Source: Embleya scabrispora (GTDB lineage: Bacteria > Actinomycetota > Actinomycetes > Streptomycetales > Streptomycetaceae). From it: a stretch of 64,000 bases of DNA. Below are positions 9,721 to 19,196 of this stretch, in pieces. Location of the stretch: the NCBI RefSeq assembly GCF_002024165.1, contig NZ_MWQN01000004.1, positions 1 to 64,000 of the forward strand. The letters run 5' to 3'. How positions within the stretch are numbered: position 1 is the first letter of the stretch; every line of letters starts with the position of its first letter. Under the pieces are notes generated by a model. It saw only the letters and a list, made by a program, of their open reading frames with translations, searched no databases and was not told the origin of the DNA. The position numbers and the translations under genes are program-made.

Positions 9721-10023
9721 GTGATGCTGACTGGTGAACGTGTCACGGCCCCGAGGATGTTGCTGCTGAACAGGGTGGACTTCGAGCCCGGGTGCTCGGT
9801 GTTCGAACTGGAGCAGCCGCTGTTCTTGCGCGCCGGGGACCGGCTGTGGGCCGAGGACGGCGGGGTCGTGGTCGAGCGTGGATCCGGTGATCGGGAACGT
9901 CCTGCGGGCGGCATGGCCTGTGTGTATCGCCGGTGGCGGCTCCTCTGGCTTGATGCCGAACCTCCCGCCGGGCCGGTAGCAGTCCGGCGCTCGTGTGTCC
10001 GCGCTTTCGGTGATCGCGTGTGA
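9721..10023 (+). CDS. Possible truncated hypothetical protein
   Basis: From GTG 9721, with GGGGAA upstream, the first 55 or so residues (LTGERVTAPRMLLLNRVDFE, then GDRLWAEDGGVVVERGSG) look like a genuine protein. The remainder is arginine- and proline-rich and probably lies in the flank of the transposase element that follows. I infer a gene truncated by that element. No function is assigned. Confidence 0.3.
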   Translation: MMLTGERVTAPRMLLLNRVDFEPGCSVFELEQPLFLRAGDRLWAEDGGVVVERGSGDRERPAGGMACVYRRWRLLWLDAEPPAGPVAVRRSCVRAFGDRV

Positions 10024-10091
10024 TGTCAGCAGCCTTTGCCGGATCCTTTGCCTTGACGAAAAGGCGCAGAGGGATCGGGGCGGAGGCCGTG

Positions 10092-11556
10092 GTGACGAGT
10101 CCGCCGTATGGGCCGGAGCGACTTGAGGCGTTGGCGGAACTGTCCCGTTTCCGGGTCGGGTTCCATGCCTGTCCGACCCGCCGCGGAGACGCGCTGTTCG
10201 AGTTGGCGGATGCCGTGTTGTGTGCCGACGGCCCGGTGGGGACGTTGGTCGGGCTGTCACTCGCACCGGAGCACCGCCGTGGTCACGGAGCGCTCCACGA
10301 CGCGGTCAACGGCGGCCGGATCGACACCGACCGACTGCGGGACACCCTGGCCGGGCTGCCTCTGCCCCCAGAGCCGCGGACGGGCGGATCGTCCTCGCGG
10401 TCGACGTCTCGCCGTGGCTGCGGCCGGACGCGGACACCAGCCCGGACCGCTCGTTCTGCCACACCTTCGGCCGGGGCGAGGGCAAGCACCGGATGGTGCC
10501 CGGTTGGCCGTACTCGATCGTCGCGGCGCTGGATTCGGGCCGCAGTTCGTGGACCGTGGTCCTGGACGCGGTCCGGCTCGGGCCGGGCGAGGACGTCGCG
10601 GCCACCACCGCCGTCCAGGTCCGCGCGGTCGTCGAACGCCTGATTGCCGAGCAGTACACACCTCGGGACCCGGACATACTCGTGGTGCTCGACGCCGGCT
10701 ACGACGTGCCCCGCATCGCCTTCCTCCTGGCGGACCTGCCGCTCGAGGTGCTCGGCCGGATGCGCTCGGACCGCGTCATGCGCCGGCCGACGCCTGCGAG
10801 GGTCTACGACCCGCAGGGCGGCCGACCGCCCGAGCACGGCGACGAGTTCGTCTTCGGACAACCCGACACCTGGGGCGAGCCGCAGGCAGCGACAACCACC
10901 GAGACCACCCGCTACGGCACCGCAACCGCGACCGCGTGGGACCGGCTCCACCCCCGGCTGACCCGCCGCAGTGCCTGGGAAGGGTTCGACGGCGAACTGC
11001 CGATGATCTCCGGAACAGTCGTCCGGCTCCGAGTCGACCACCTGCCCATTGGAGGCGAGCCCAAGCCGGTGTGGTTGTGGTGGTCCCGAACCGATGCCAC
11101 CGAAGCCGACGTCGACCGCTGCCGGCAGTCGTTCCTGCGAAGGTTCGACATCGAGCACACGTTCCGCCTGTTCAAGCAGACGCTCGGCTGGACCGCGCCC
11201 AGGATCCGCGACCCCGAATCCGCTGATCGCCGGACCGGATCGTGATCGCGGCCTACGCGCAACTGTTCCTCGCCCGGCCGCTCGCCGACGACCTGCGACG
11301 CCCCTGGAAGAAACCCGCCGCACCGAACCGACTGACCCTCGCCCGAGTCCGCCGAGGGTTCAGGAACCTCCGCTCGAAGACCGCACGTCCGGCCGGCGCA
11401 CCGAAACCCTCGACCCCCGGTCCGGGGCGACCGCCAGGCTCGAGGAACCACAGACCGGCACCCCGCCATGACGTCGAGCGCATCGTCAAAACCGGCGAGT
11501 CCTACACCCGACCCAGCCACCACGACAAATGCACCAAACCCCGAAGAATGGGTTAA
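10092..11556 (+). pseudogene. Streptomyces-type DDE transposase, two frameshifts
   Basis: The N-terminus PERLEALAELSRFRVGFHAC is followed by DALFELADAVLCADGPVGTL. After a shift near 10369 the frame continues with the catalytic-domain start DGRIVLAVDVSPWLRPDADT, PGWPYSIVAALDSGRSSWT, ILVVLDAGYDVPRIAFLLAD and RRFDIEHTFRLFKQTLGWTA, and after a second shift near 11235 with VIAAYAQLFLARPLADDLRR. This is the order of a widespread actinomycete transposase of about 480 residues, including the DAGYD and IEHTFRLFKQ regions. The first shift lies in a run of five C (10365-10369), so sequencing error is possible. Confidence 0.8.
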
Positions 11557-11653
11557 AGATCAAGCTCATCTCGTCGGGGGTGGTGCCGATGCCCGCACTC
11601 GGAGCCGCCGCCCGGCCCGGGAGAGCAGCGACAGGGCTTGTATCGGTGAAAGT

Positions 11654-12538
11654 TCAGGGGATGCGGGCGAGGCCGCCGTACTCGATGACGTCGGTGCCCT
11701 GGAGGGTGCGGGGTTCGGTGTCGGGGCGCCATGTGGTGATCTCCGTCAGCCCGGGTGGTTCGACGTCCAGCCCGTCGAGGAAGCCGTCCACCGCCGCGGG
11801 GGAACGCACGGCGCCCCATCGGCCGCCGGTGGCCTCGTCCATGCAGCGGGTGGGGGCCTCGCGGGCGTGCGGATCGCGGCTGACGAGTTGGCACACCAGC
11901 ACGAAACTGCCCGAACACAGGCGCTCCGCGACGCGGCGCACGATCGCCTTGGGGTCGTCACGTTCGGGGACGCAGTGGAGCACGGACACGAACAGGGCGG
12001 CGACGGGCCGTTCCAAGTCGAGGGTGGCTCGGACGTCGCGGTGGTCGAGGATGGCGTCCGGCCGGCGCAGGTCGGCGCGCAGGAAGCGGGCCGATCCGTC
12101 GTTCTCGTCGAGGAGGGTGCGGCCGTGGGCCTCGGCGGTGGGGTCGTTGTCGACGTAGACGACGCGGCAGTCGGGGTGGACGGCCCGGGCGACCTGGTGG
12201 ACGTTGTCGCGTGTCGGCAGCCCGGAGCCGTGGTCGAGGAACTGCCGGATCCCGTGCTCGCGTGCCGGCACGCGCACCGCCCGGCGCAGGAACGCCCGGT
12301 TGTTGAGCGCGAGGGCGCGGATGTCGGGGGCCACGCGCAGAAGTTTCGAGCAGGCGCGGCGGTCGGCGGGGTAGTTGTCGGTGCCGCCGAGGAGGTAGTC
12401 GTGCATGCGGGCGACGCTGGGGGTTTTCGTGTCGATCGGGGGCGGCCCGGAATCGGCATCCTGGTCCAGGGTGTCCCCTCGACGTCCGCGCCACTCCCCC
12501 GCCAGGGTGGCACGCCCCCATGCTGGGGAATCGAGCAT
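11654..12538 (-). CDS. SAM-dependent methyltransferase, DUF574 family
   Basis: The conserved core begins PPPIDTKTPSVARMHDYLLG, the signature start of this actinomycete family. It is followed by the cofactor site IRQFLDHGSGLPTRDNVHQV, acidic VVYVDNDPTAEAHGRTLL, RADLRRPDAIL, and LFVSVLHCVPERDDPKAIV. The C-terminus has EPPGLTEITTWRPDTE. Length is about 294 residues from ATG 12538; a start nearer the core is possible because upstream residues are not family-like. Members often occur in secondary-metabolite and regulatory loci, and the substrate is unknown. The gene stands alone between a broken transposase and an orphan gene on the other strand. Confidence 0.85.
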   Translation of the reverse strand: MLDSPAWGRATLAGEWRGRRGDTLDQDADSGPPPIDTKTPSVARMHDYLLGGTDNYPADRRACSKLLRVAPDIRALALNNRAFLRRAVRVPAREHGIRQFLDHGSGLPTRDNVHQVARAVHPDCRVVYVDNDPTAEAHGRTLLDENDGSARFLRADLRRPDAILDHRDVRATLDLERPVAALFVSVLHCVPERDDPKAIVRRVAERLCSGSFVLVCQLVSRDPHAREAPTRCMDEATGGRWGAVRSPAAVDGFLDGLDVEPPGLTEITTWRPDTEPRTLQGTDVIEYGGLARIP

Positions 12539-12958
12539 CCGGGGGCGGGCAACTCCTGTGGGTGAACGAGGGCTTCGGGGGCCTGTCCGTCGCGGCGCCG
12601 GCGCGGATTCGAGCGCGCGCGGGCGCGTGGTGGGGCGCGCGGCATCGAGTTCTTCCGACAGTGGCGGCGGGTGCGCGGCGTGGGCCATCGCCGAGGTGCT
12701 CGCCGACGCCGGCCGGTTCGGGGGAGGTTGTGACCGTGCTCGAACGGCGCCCTGCCGGCAACTCGGCCGTCCTGGTCCGCTTTCCGATCGCCCTCGGCCG
12801 TGTCGACGAGGCCGTGGCGCACCTTCGACGGCGCCGTCCGAGGCCGGCCTGGCCGGCCGCGACCGGTACCGACGTCCTCGAAAGGACCTGCGGGTGTGAT
12901 CGCGGAAGATCATGATGTGAGGGCACATCGATCCTCGTAGCGAACGGAGCCCGCACCG

Positions 12959-13525
12959 ATGACGAGGTCTCCCGGCGCATTTCGGTCGGTCACGTTCGCG
13001 GCCTGGCGTGACCGCCTTCCCGGGGAGGGACCGCGCTCCGGTCGGCACTACGTCACCCTGGCGGAACTCCTCGTGCGCCTGGGGAGCTTCGGAATCGGTC
13101 TCACCTGGAAGGTGTGGATCGACGATGCCGACCCGGTCACCGGGTTCACCGAGATCGAGAACGCCTCCTCCGGCGCCGGAATCGGCACCCTGGACCTGTT
13201 GGCCCTGGTCGCGCCGGGGGTTCAGTTCGTCGACGCGGACTTCGCCGGGTACGCGGGCGATGAGCTGAGGGTGGTACTGAGGGAGTTCGACGGCACGAGC
13301 TGGGACCTGTGCGCCGCGGACGCCTCGGTGATCCGGGAGATCCGCCGGCACTACCCGGACGCGATGCCGACGCCCGAGGATGTTCTTCGGGAGATCCCCT
13401 GGCCGACCAACCGAGCGCGAGAACAGGTCGGCGACCAAGCCCACGCCGAAGACGAGACCTCCTCACGGCCGGACCGAATACAGGCGCCGAGCCGCCGGTC
13501 CGGCTCGTCGAGTCGGAAGATGTGA
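12959..13525 (+). CDS. Hypothetical protein, 188 aa
   Basis: Begins MTRSPGAFRSVTFAAWRDRL and includes HYVTLAELLVRLGSFGIGLT, a tryptophan-containing strand TWKVWIDDADPVTGF, and DELRVVLREFDGTSWDLCAA. The C-terminal 40 residues are charged and low in complexity. No signal peptide or membrane helix is seen. I do not recognise the family. Composition and length support a real gene. Confidence 0.65.
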   Translation: MTRSPGAFRSVTFAAWRDRLPGEGPRSGRHYVTLAELLVRLGSFGIGLTWKVWIDDADPVTGFTEIENASSGAGIGTLDLLALVAPGVQFVDADFAGYAGDELRVVLREFDGTSWDLCAADASVIREIRRHYPDAMPTPEDVLREIPWPTNRAREQVGDQAHAEDETSSRPDRIQAPSRRSGSSSRKM

Positions 13526-13694
13526 GCCGTTCCTCCTATCGCCACCGTGGCCGTGTGGCGAGGGACTCCTCCAGCGAATCGGCCGGCAGGCCACCCGGAT
13601 GAGGAATTTTCGCGATCCGGGCGGTCGACGGCACCACCTGTCGGCGTACATCTTGGGGTGGCTATGACACGAAAATACAGTGCACTTGTGCAGG

Positions 13695-14484
13695 TCAGGC
13701 GGCTGCGATGGGATCGAAGCGGGCTGTCAGCCCGAGGCTGTTGGCCTCCTTGGTCATGCGGCGCATGGCGCGAGCGGGGTCACGTTTGGTGAAGTAGTCG
13801 GCGCCGATTTCGCGGTAGGGAGCATGGTCGTTCAGGACGCGCCAGATGGCGATCGTGAATCTTGGCACGGGCCTTACCCACGGCGAGGTCCGCGAGGTAC
13901 TCGGGGGCACGCGCGCCCGCGATCAGCGCTTCCAGGATGGCCCGGCCTGAGACGCCGAGCACGTCGGTCAGGACGGAGGTGAGTTTCATGCCGGTGTCCT
14001 CGAGTTCCTTTTCCAGCCGCTGGGCCTCCCAGCCCGCGGCGCGGACGATCTCGGTGCGTCGCCGGGTCAGGTCGCGCAGCTCCCGAATCGCGCGCTCGGG
14101 CACGAAGGGTGCCATCACCATCCCCGACGCGACGGCACGGGCCGGGGAGGCCGCGTCGTTCGGGTCGGTCTTGCGGCCGCGGATGCCCTTGAGGTGGGCG
14201 GGGTTGACCAGCATCAGGTTGGTGTGGCTGCAGCAGGTAGTACACACCCCGCCAGTAATCGGACGTCGCCTCCATGACCACCACCTCGACCTGACGCTCG
14301 ATCAGCCAGGCCGGCAGTCGCCGTAGTTCGGCCCGGTTGGTGCCGAACCGTTGGGTCTCCAGGCTCCACGTCCCGGTCTGCACCGGCTGGGAGTGCGCGC
14401 GCATACCAACATGAACCGCTTGCCCAAGTCCACGTCTGCGGAGCGCAGATGGATGATCTCGTCCTTCACGTCCTGCCGTTTCAC
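13695..14484 (-). pseudogene. IS110-family transposase remnant, frameshifted and internally deleted
   Basis: From a GTG at 14484 (KRQDVKDEIIHLRSADVDLG) the sense changes frame to TQRFGTNRAELRRLPAWLIE and EVVVMEATSDYWRGVYYLLQ, then to LMLVNPAHLKGIRGRKTDPN with RELRDLTRRRTEIVRAAGWE and TGMKLTSVLTDVLGVSGRAI. A final piece, WRVLNDHAPYREIGADYFTK to GLTARFDPIAAA, is the extreme C-terminus. The DEDD-type N-terminal RuvC-like domain and the very end are present, but the Transposase_20 region between them is missing. The element is inactive. Confidence 0.75.
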
Positions 14485-14489
14485 GACCA

Positions 14490-14980
14490 CTCCCCACTGC
14501 CTTGCGCGACCGAGCAGAGCGGGCGCCCCGGAAGGGTCAAGGGAAGACTGGAATCTGACACGCGTGCTCCCGGCAGCGAAGAACGCTGCCATGGCGACGA
14601 ACCGTGGCCCCCCTGGCTGACCCCCATCGCCATCCTGACAGACGAGTTCACTGACATCACAGAGCAATCGGCTGACGGAGGCACCCACCACTGCTTTTCT
14701 CGTCACCGAGGTGATCAGCGCAGCCACTCAGGCGGGCCTGGCGAAGGTCGTCGGCGTGCGGGCCGCCGGTGCGGCCTCCGCCCCCCGGATCGGGTACGTG
14801 TGTCGAGCGACAACACCGTGCTCGTCCTGCCCAAGCTGTGCCCCGCCTTCGCCAACGGCGTGATGGGCGACTACCGCGCCCCGTCGACGGTTGGGATCGA
14901 GTGCCACCGTCGACGTGCCGCCCGCAGCGGCGCGCATTTTCGAATCTTTACCGAACGATCACTTGTCGTCCGGGATCCGG
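14490..14980. other. No recognisable gene
   Basis: This gap before the ROK operon has no frame with known motifs. One plus-strand stretch reads VLVLPKLCPAFANGVMGDYR but has no sensible start. The last 60 bp should contain the ROK promoter. Confidence 0.4.
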
Positions 14981-14983
14981 CTG

Positions 14984-15004
14984 ACTAAGTTTCAGAAACT
15001 AAGT
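14984..15004. promoter_or_regulatory. Probable ROK operator
   Basis: Two overlapping symmetries lie 35 bp before the ROK start. AGTTTC-A-GAAACT is a perfect inverted repeat (14988-15000), and ACTAAGT occurs as a direct repeat (14984-14990 and 14998-15004). Position and symmetry suit autoregulation by the ROK protein that heads the operon. Confidence 0.55.
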
Positions 15005-15038
15005 CTGCCAAGGAAGCGAGGCACGAAAGGTGAAGCAC

Positions 15039-16268
15039 ATGGGCGGCACACACATCGACGCGACCGCGAGCAGGCCGCCCGGCCTGGTGTCCGGCGGACA
15101 CCGTGCGGAGAACATGCGTCGCGGTAACGCGTCCGCCATTCTTCGCGCGATTTTGGCCCACGGCCCCGTGTCCCGTGCGGAGATAGCCCGACAGACCGGG
15201 CTCTCCGCGCCCTCCGTCACCAAACTCACCGGCAGTCTGATCGCGGCGGGGCTCGTGCACGACCTCGCTCCCCAGGCTCCGACCGACCTGGGCCGCCCAC
15301 GAATTCCCGTCCGGATCGACGCCGGCGGCCCGGTCGTTCTCGGTCTCCACTTCGGCCTGCGCCGCACCACGTTCGGCCTCGTCGGCCTCGATGGCCGAGT
15401 GCACGCGCGAACCGCACTCACCCACACCGGGCGCACCCCTCGGGAACTGGTCGACCAAGCCGCCGCGGGCGCGGCGGCGTTCCTGGCCCGGCACGCGGCC
15501 GACCGTCGCCTTCTGGGCAGCAGCGCGAGCATCGGTGGTTGGGTCGACAGCACCGAAGGCGTCGTCGTCGCACACCGCCCGCTCGCCTGGACCGACGTGC
15601 CGCTTCGCGCGATGCTCGCCGATCGGCTCCCCGGACCGTTTCGCTTGGAACAGCACACGCGAGCCACCGCGCAAGCCGAACTCTGGTACGGGGCGGGTCG
15701 CGAAGCCGACGACCTCGTGCTCGTCTTCGTCGGCAACGTCGTCGACGCCGCCGTCGTCATCGACCGAGTCATCCACCGCGGGCCGAACTCGGCCGCCGGA
15801 CGCATAGCGCACCTGCGCGTCGACGCCGTTTCGCACGTGCGCTGCGCTTGCGGACGTACCGGCTGTTTGGAACAGGTCGCGAGCGACGTCGCCGTTCTCG
15901 CCGCCGCCGCGGACGCCGGGCTCGCCGCCGACGACCTCGACGCACTCATCGCCTTGGCCGACGCGGGCGACGAGACCGCCGACGGCCTGCTGCGCACGCG
16001 AGCGCGTCTCGTCGGCCGAGCTGTGGGCACCGTGATCGACGTCGTCAACCCGGAGCGCGTCGTCCTCGCGGGGTCGATGGTCACCGAGGACGCGTATCTG
16101 AATGTTCTGCGTGCCGAGGCGGAGTCCATGGTCTATCAAGGACGTGGAGTGGGGAGCCGCGTTCAGGTCACCACCCTCGGCGTCGGCGCGCTCGTCGTGT
16201 CCGCCGCGGCGCCGCTCCTCGCCGATGTGCTGCGTGACCCGTTCGCGTACGTCGAGGAAGTCGCATGA
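15039..16268 (+). CDS. ROK-family transcriptional repressor
   Basis: About 409 residues, cytoplasmic. The winged helix is near residues 30-85 (ILAHGPVSRAEIARQTGLSA, PSVTKLTGSLIAAGLV). The ROK sugar-kinase-like domain follows, with the zinc motif HLRVDAVSHVRCACGRTGCL, where H and three C bind zinc, and DVVNPERVVLAGSMV near the end. ROK repressors with this layout sense a sugar or sugar derivative. It heads an operon for uptake and catabolism, which fits. AAGGTGA just before ATG 15039 is a near-ideal ribosome-binding site, so I prefer this start to the GTG at 15030. Its stop overlaps the next ATG as ATGA. Confidence 0.92.
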   Translation: MGGTHIDATASRPPGLVSGGHRAENMRRGNASAILRAILAHGPVSRAEIARQTGLSAPSVTKLTGSLIAAGLVHDLAPQAPTDLGRPRIPVRIDAGGPVVLGLHFGLRRTTFGLVGLDGRVHARTALTHTGRTPRELVDQAAAGAAAFLARHAADRRLLGSSASIGGWVDSTEGVVVAHRPLAWTDVPLRAMLADRLPGPFRLEQHTRATAQAELWYGAGREADDLVLVFVGNVVDAAVVIDRVIHRGPNSAAGRIAHLRVDAVSHVRCACGRTGCLEQVASDVAVLAAAADAGLAADDLDALIALADAGDETADGLLRTRARLVGRAVGTVIDVVNPERVVLAGSMVTEDAYLNVLRAEAESMVYQGRGVGSRVQVTTLGVGALVVSAAAPLLADVLRDPFAYVEEVA

Positions 16269-16378
16269 GCACGTCGACGACGCGTCACCCCACGTCATCC
16301 CCGTCGCAGGGCGACCCGACCCGCGCGGGCCGCGCCACCTCGACCCTCTTGGCGTCGTCCCGCGAGGCGCGCACGTGA
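16265..16378 (+). CDS. Possible 37-residue coupling ORF
   Basis: A 37-codon frame starts at ATG overlapping the ROK stop (ATGA) and ends with a TGA overlapping the GTG start of the next gene (GTGA). The peptide is rich in S, T and R and matches nothing I know. It may only carry ribosomes from the ROK gene to the dehydratase gene. No independent evidence shows that it makes a functional protein. Confidence 0.3.
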   Translation: MSTSTTRHPTSSPSQGDPTRAGRATSTLLASSREART

Positions 16379-17532
16379 CTGACCTGACGCTCTATCACTG
16401 CGCCGTCTCCGAGCGGACCAGTTGGCTCGTCCTGCGCCTGCGCACGTCCGATGGGCTCACCGCCTACGGCGAATGCTCCGACGGCGGCCCGCTTGCCGAC
16501 GTCGTCGCCGCACTCGACGAATGGACCCCGTTCCTCCAGGCCGAAGACGTCGTCGGCGACTTCGCCCGGGATCGCGACGCCCACCGGGTTCGCGACCTCT
16601 CATCCGAAGTCGGATCGCTTCGGGGGCACTTCACCGCCGTGAGACAAAGGGCCGGGGCCCGCTCCGACTTTCTACATACGACCGTGTGGGGCGGCATCGA
16701 GCAGGCGCTGTGCGACCTCGCCGCCCGCGCCGCCGGCGTGCCGTTGTGGAGATGGCTCGGCGGCACCCGTCCCGAACCGATCCCGCTCTACGCCAACATC
16801 AATCGCGCCCCCGGCGGCCGCGAGCCGCGCGACGTCGCCGCCACGGCCGGCCAAGCGGTGGCGGCCGGGTTCGGCGGCGTGAAACTCGCTCCGTTCGATA
16901 CGCCGGGCGATCGCCCACTGCCCGACCTGGGCCTGAGCCGGGTCCGGGCCGTTCGTCAGGCCCTCGGCCCCGACCCCGGCCTGATGGTCGACTGCCATGA
17001 ACGTGTCGTGCTCGACGAACTGCTCCCCGTCCTGGACGACCTGCTCGCGCTACGACTCGACTGGCTCGAGGACGCCGTCGGCATCGAGCACGTGGACGAG
17101 CTGCGCAGGTTGCGTAGATACACCGGCGAAGTCCGGCTCGCCGGCGGCGAGTTCGCCACCGACCGGGGTCAGGTCGAGGCCGTCGCCGACCTTCTCGACG
17201 TGGTCATGCCCGACGTCAAGCACGCCGGTGGTGTCCACGCGGCGCTGGCCCTCGCGCACGCCGCCATCGAGGTCGGCGCGTCCGTGTCCCTGCACAACCC
17301 GAGCGGTCCGATCGCCACGGCCTTCGGCGCGCACGTCGCCGCCGTCGTCCCCGGTGTCCTGGAGTACGCGTTCGGCGAAGTTCCCTGGCGTGGCGACGTC
17401 CTGACGAACGGTGAGCCCGTTCGGCACGGTCACTACATCGTTCCGGACGGCCCCGGCATCGGCCTGGACCTGGACACCACCCACTCCTCGGTCACCCCCG
17501 TATGGTCCGTCAGCCTCCAGGAGTCCGGATGA
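16375..17532 (+). CDS. Enolase-superfamily sugar-acid dehydratase (mandelate racemase / galactonate dehydratase-like)
   Basis: 385 residues. The N-terminal capping domain has LVLRLRTSDGLTAYGECSDG; the TIM-barrel domain has GFGGVKLAPFD (lysine strand), LMVDCHERV (metal D, with H two residues on as in the galactonate/mannonate dehydratase branch), DWLEDAVG (metal E), LAGGEFAT (metal E), MPDVKHAGG and SLHNPSGPIATAFG with a catalytic H. Family knowledge gives abstraction of the proton alpha to a carboxylate, usually dehydrating a sugar acid to a 2-keto-3-deoxy acid. The exact substrate cannot be read. The start is GTG; its stop overlaps the binding-protein gene (ATGA). Context with ROK, ABC and SDR genes supports sugar-acid catabolism. 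Confidence 0.85.
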   Translation: MTDLTLYHCAVSERTSWLVLRLRTSDGLTAYGECSDGGPLADVVAALDEWTPFLQAEDVVGDFARDRDAHRVRDLSSEVGSLRGHFTAVRQRAGARSDFLHTTVWGGIEQALCDLAARAAGVPLWRWLGGTRPEPIPLYANINRAPGGREPRDVAATAGQAVAAGFGGVKLAPFDTPGDRPLPDLGLSRVRAVRQALGPDPGLMVDCHERVVLDELLPVLDDLLALRLDWLEDAVGIEHVDELRRLRRYTGEVRLAGGEFATDRGQVEAVADLLDVVMPDVKHAGGVHAALALAHAAIEVGASVSLHNPSGPIATAFGAHVAAVVPGVLEYAFGEVPWRGDVLTNGEPVRHGHYIVPDGPGIGLDLDTTHSSVTPVWSVSLQESG

Positions 17533-19097
17533 GCGTCCTTGCGACACAAGGGATATCCCGCCGCACCATGCTTGGCGCCCTTGGACTCGGTGCCTCGTCC
17601 CTGGCTCTCGCCGGCTGTCGATCGGCCTTACACGAAGCATCGGGCAAGGGAACGGGCAAAGGCGGCCCCGCCGCCGGCGGAATACTCAGGATCGCGCAGA
17701 GTTCCGACATCCAGCCCGCGACGGTCTTCGGCCACAACAACCCGAATATGACGATCTGTCGCACCGTCTTCAACACACTCATCGAGTACGACCACAAGAC
17801 GCTGCAACCTCTCCCGGGGCTCGCCCAGTCGTGGGAACTCAAGGGCGATACCTTGACCTTCCGGCTCCGCCCCGGCGTCACCTACCACTCGGGTCGTCCC
17901 TTCGACGCCCGAGATGTGGTCTTCGCGATCACGAACCTGCACAAGGACAACGTCTCCTCACAACTCAAGCACGTCGCCAAGGCGATCGCCGACATCGACA
18001 GCGACGGCCTCGACGTCCGGCTCAAGCTCGCCCGTCCGATGAGCAACGTCTTCGACCTGTTCGAGATTCTCGTCATCCCCGACCGCGAGTCGATCGCCGA
18101 ACTCGCCAAAGGCAGCCGGATCATCGGCACCGGGCCCTTCCGTGTCGCCTCGTACTCGCCCGGAGCCGGCCTGAAACTCCGCCGCAACGAGAAGTACTTC
18201 AAGCCGAGCCGGCCCTATCTCGACGGCGTCGACATCACCATCGTCAGTCAGTCGCAATCCATGTTGTCGTCGATGCGCTCCGGGCAAACCCACCTGGTCC
18301 TCGACATCGCGCCCCTGGACGCCGTCGGGATCACCAACGACCGCAGGTTCAAGGTCGTCGCCGCCGACCCCTACGACTCGGCCTACTACGTCGCGTCCAA
18401 CGTCTCGGTGAAACCGCTCGACGACAAGCGTGTGCGTCAGGCCATCGCATGGGGTATCGACCGCCAACGCATCCTCGACCAGGTCCTCGGCGGCATCGGC
18501 ACCACGTCGTCGCTTCCGTGGTCACCCACCTCGCCCGCCTACGACGCGGCCAAGGCCCGGCACTACACGTACAACCCGGACCGGGCCAAGGAGTTGATCC
18601 GCGAGGCCGGTGCCAGGGGCGCACGACTGGACATCGTGTACAACGCGGGCCTGGGCGCCAACGCGCGCATCGCGGAGATCGTCCAGTACAACCTGAGCCA
18701 AGCCGGAATCGACGCCCGCGCGGTCCCGCTCCAGGCCGCCGACTTCCAAGGCCGACTCACCGGCGGAAAACTCCCCGGCCTGTTCGTCAACGGCCACGGG
18801 TTCGGACAACTGGCGCCGGCCACCCTCGTCAAAGGCGCCTTTCCGTTCAACGCGGACAAGAACGCGTCGAACTTCGTCAGCCCGGAATACCAGTCCATCG
18901 CCAACGCTCTGTGGAGCGCCGCCGATCCGGCCGCCACGAAGGCGGCGTCGGACCGCGTCAACGACTTCCTGCTCGATCAGCAGTTCGTCACCGACCTGGT
19001 CACCAGCGCCCACACATTCACCGTCACCAAACGACTTCGGGGCCTCGCCTACTCGATGTTCGACTACCTGAATCTCGACGACGCGTATCTGGATTAG
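17529..19097 (+). CDS. ABC transporter substrate-binding lipoprotein, family 5
   Basis: 522 residues. The N-terminus has a twin-arginine signal (ISRRTMLGALGLG) and a lipobox LAGC with the lipidated cysteine at residue 30, so it is probably exported folded and anchored outside the membrane. Family 5 landmarks follow: VFNTLIEYDHKTLQPLPGLA, LTFRLRPGVTYHSGRPFDAR, IIGTGPFRVASYSPGAGL and VRQAIAWGIDRQRILDQVLG. Family 5 proteins bind peptides, nickel or oligosaccharides and glycosides; the neighbouring sugar-acid enzyme favours a carbohydrate. The ATG overlaps the dehydratase stop, so translation is coupled. Confidence 0.93.
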   Translation: MSVLATQGISRRTMLGALGLGASSLALAGCRSALHEASGKGTGKGGPAAGGILRIAQSSDIQPATVFGHNNPNMTICRTVFNTLIEYDHKTLQPLPGLAQSWELKGDTLTFRLRPGVTYHSGRPFDARDVVFAITNLHKDNVSSQLKHVAKAIADIDSDGLDVRLKLARPMSNVFDLFEILVIPDRESIAELAKGSRIIGTGPFRVASYSPGAGLKLRRNEKYFKPSRPYLDGVDITIVSQSQSMLSSMRSGQTHLVLDIAPLDAVGITNDRRFKVVAADPYDSAYYVASNVSVKPLDDKRVRQAIAWGIDRQRILDQVLGGIGTTSSLPWSPTSPAYDAAKARHYTYNPDRAKELIREAGARGARLDIVYNAGLGANARIAEIVQYNLSQAGIDARAVPLQAADFQGRLTGGKLPGLFVNGHGFGQLAPATLVKGAFPFNADKNASNFVSPEYQSIANALWSAADPAATKAASDRVNDFLLDQQFVTDLVTSAHTFTVTKRLRGLAYSMFDYLNLDDAYLD

Positions 19098-19196
19098 GCG
19101 AGCCCCGGCACGCAGGCCGTGCGCGGGCCTGGCACCCAGGCTGCTCACGCCCACCCCCACATTTCGACCCGAAGACTCGGACCGAACGGACCGACC

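Noticed and set aside
11654-13444. A 596-codon minus-strand frame covering the methyltransferase and more
   Set aside because: Only the part from about 12538 down has family motifs; the upstream part overlaps an oppositely oriented orphan gene and is arginine/proline-rich. The gene is annotated from ATG 12538.
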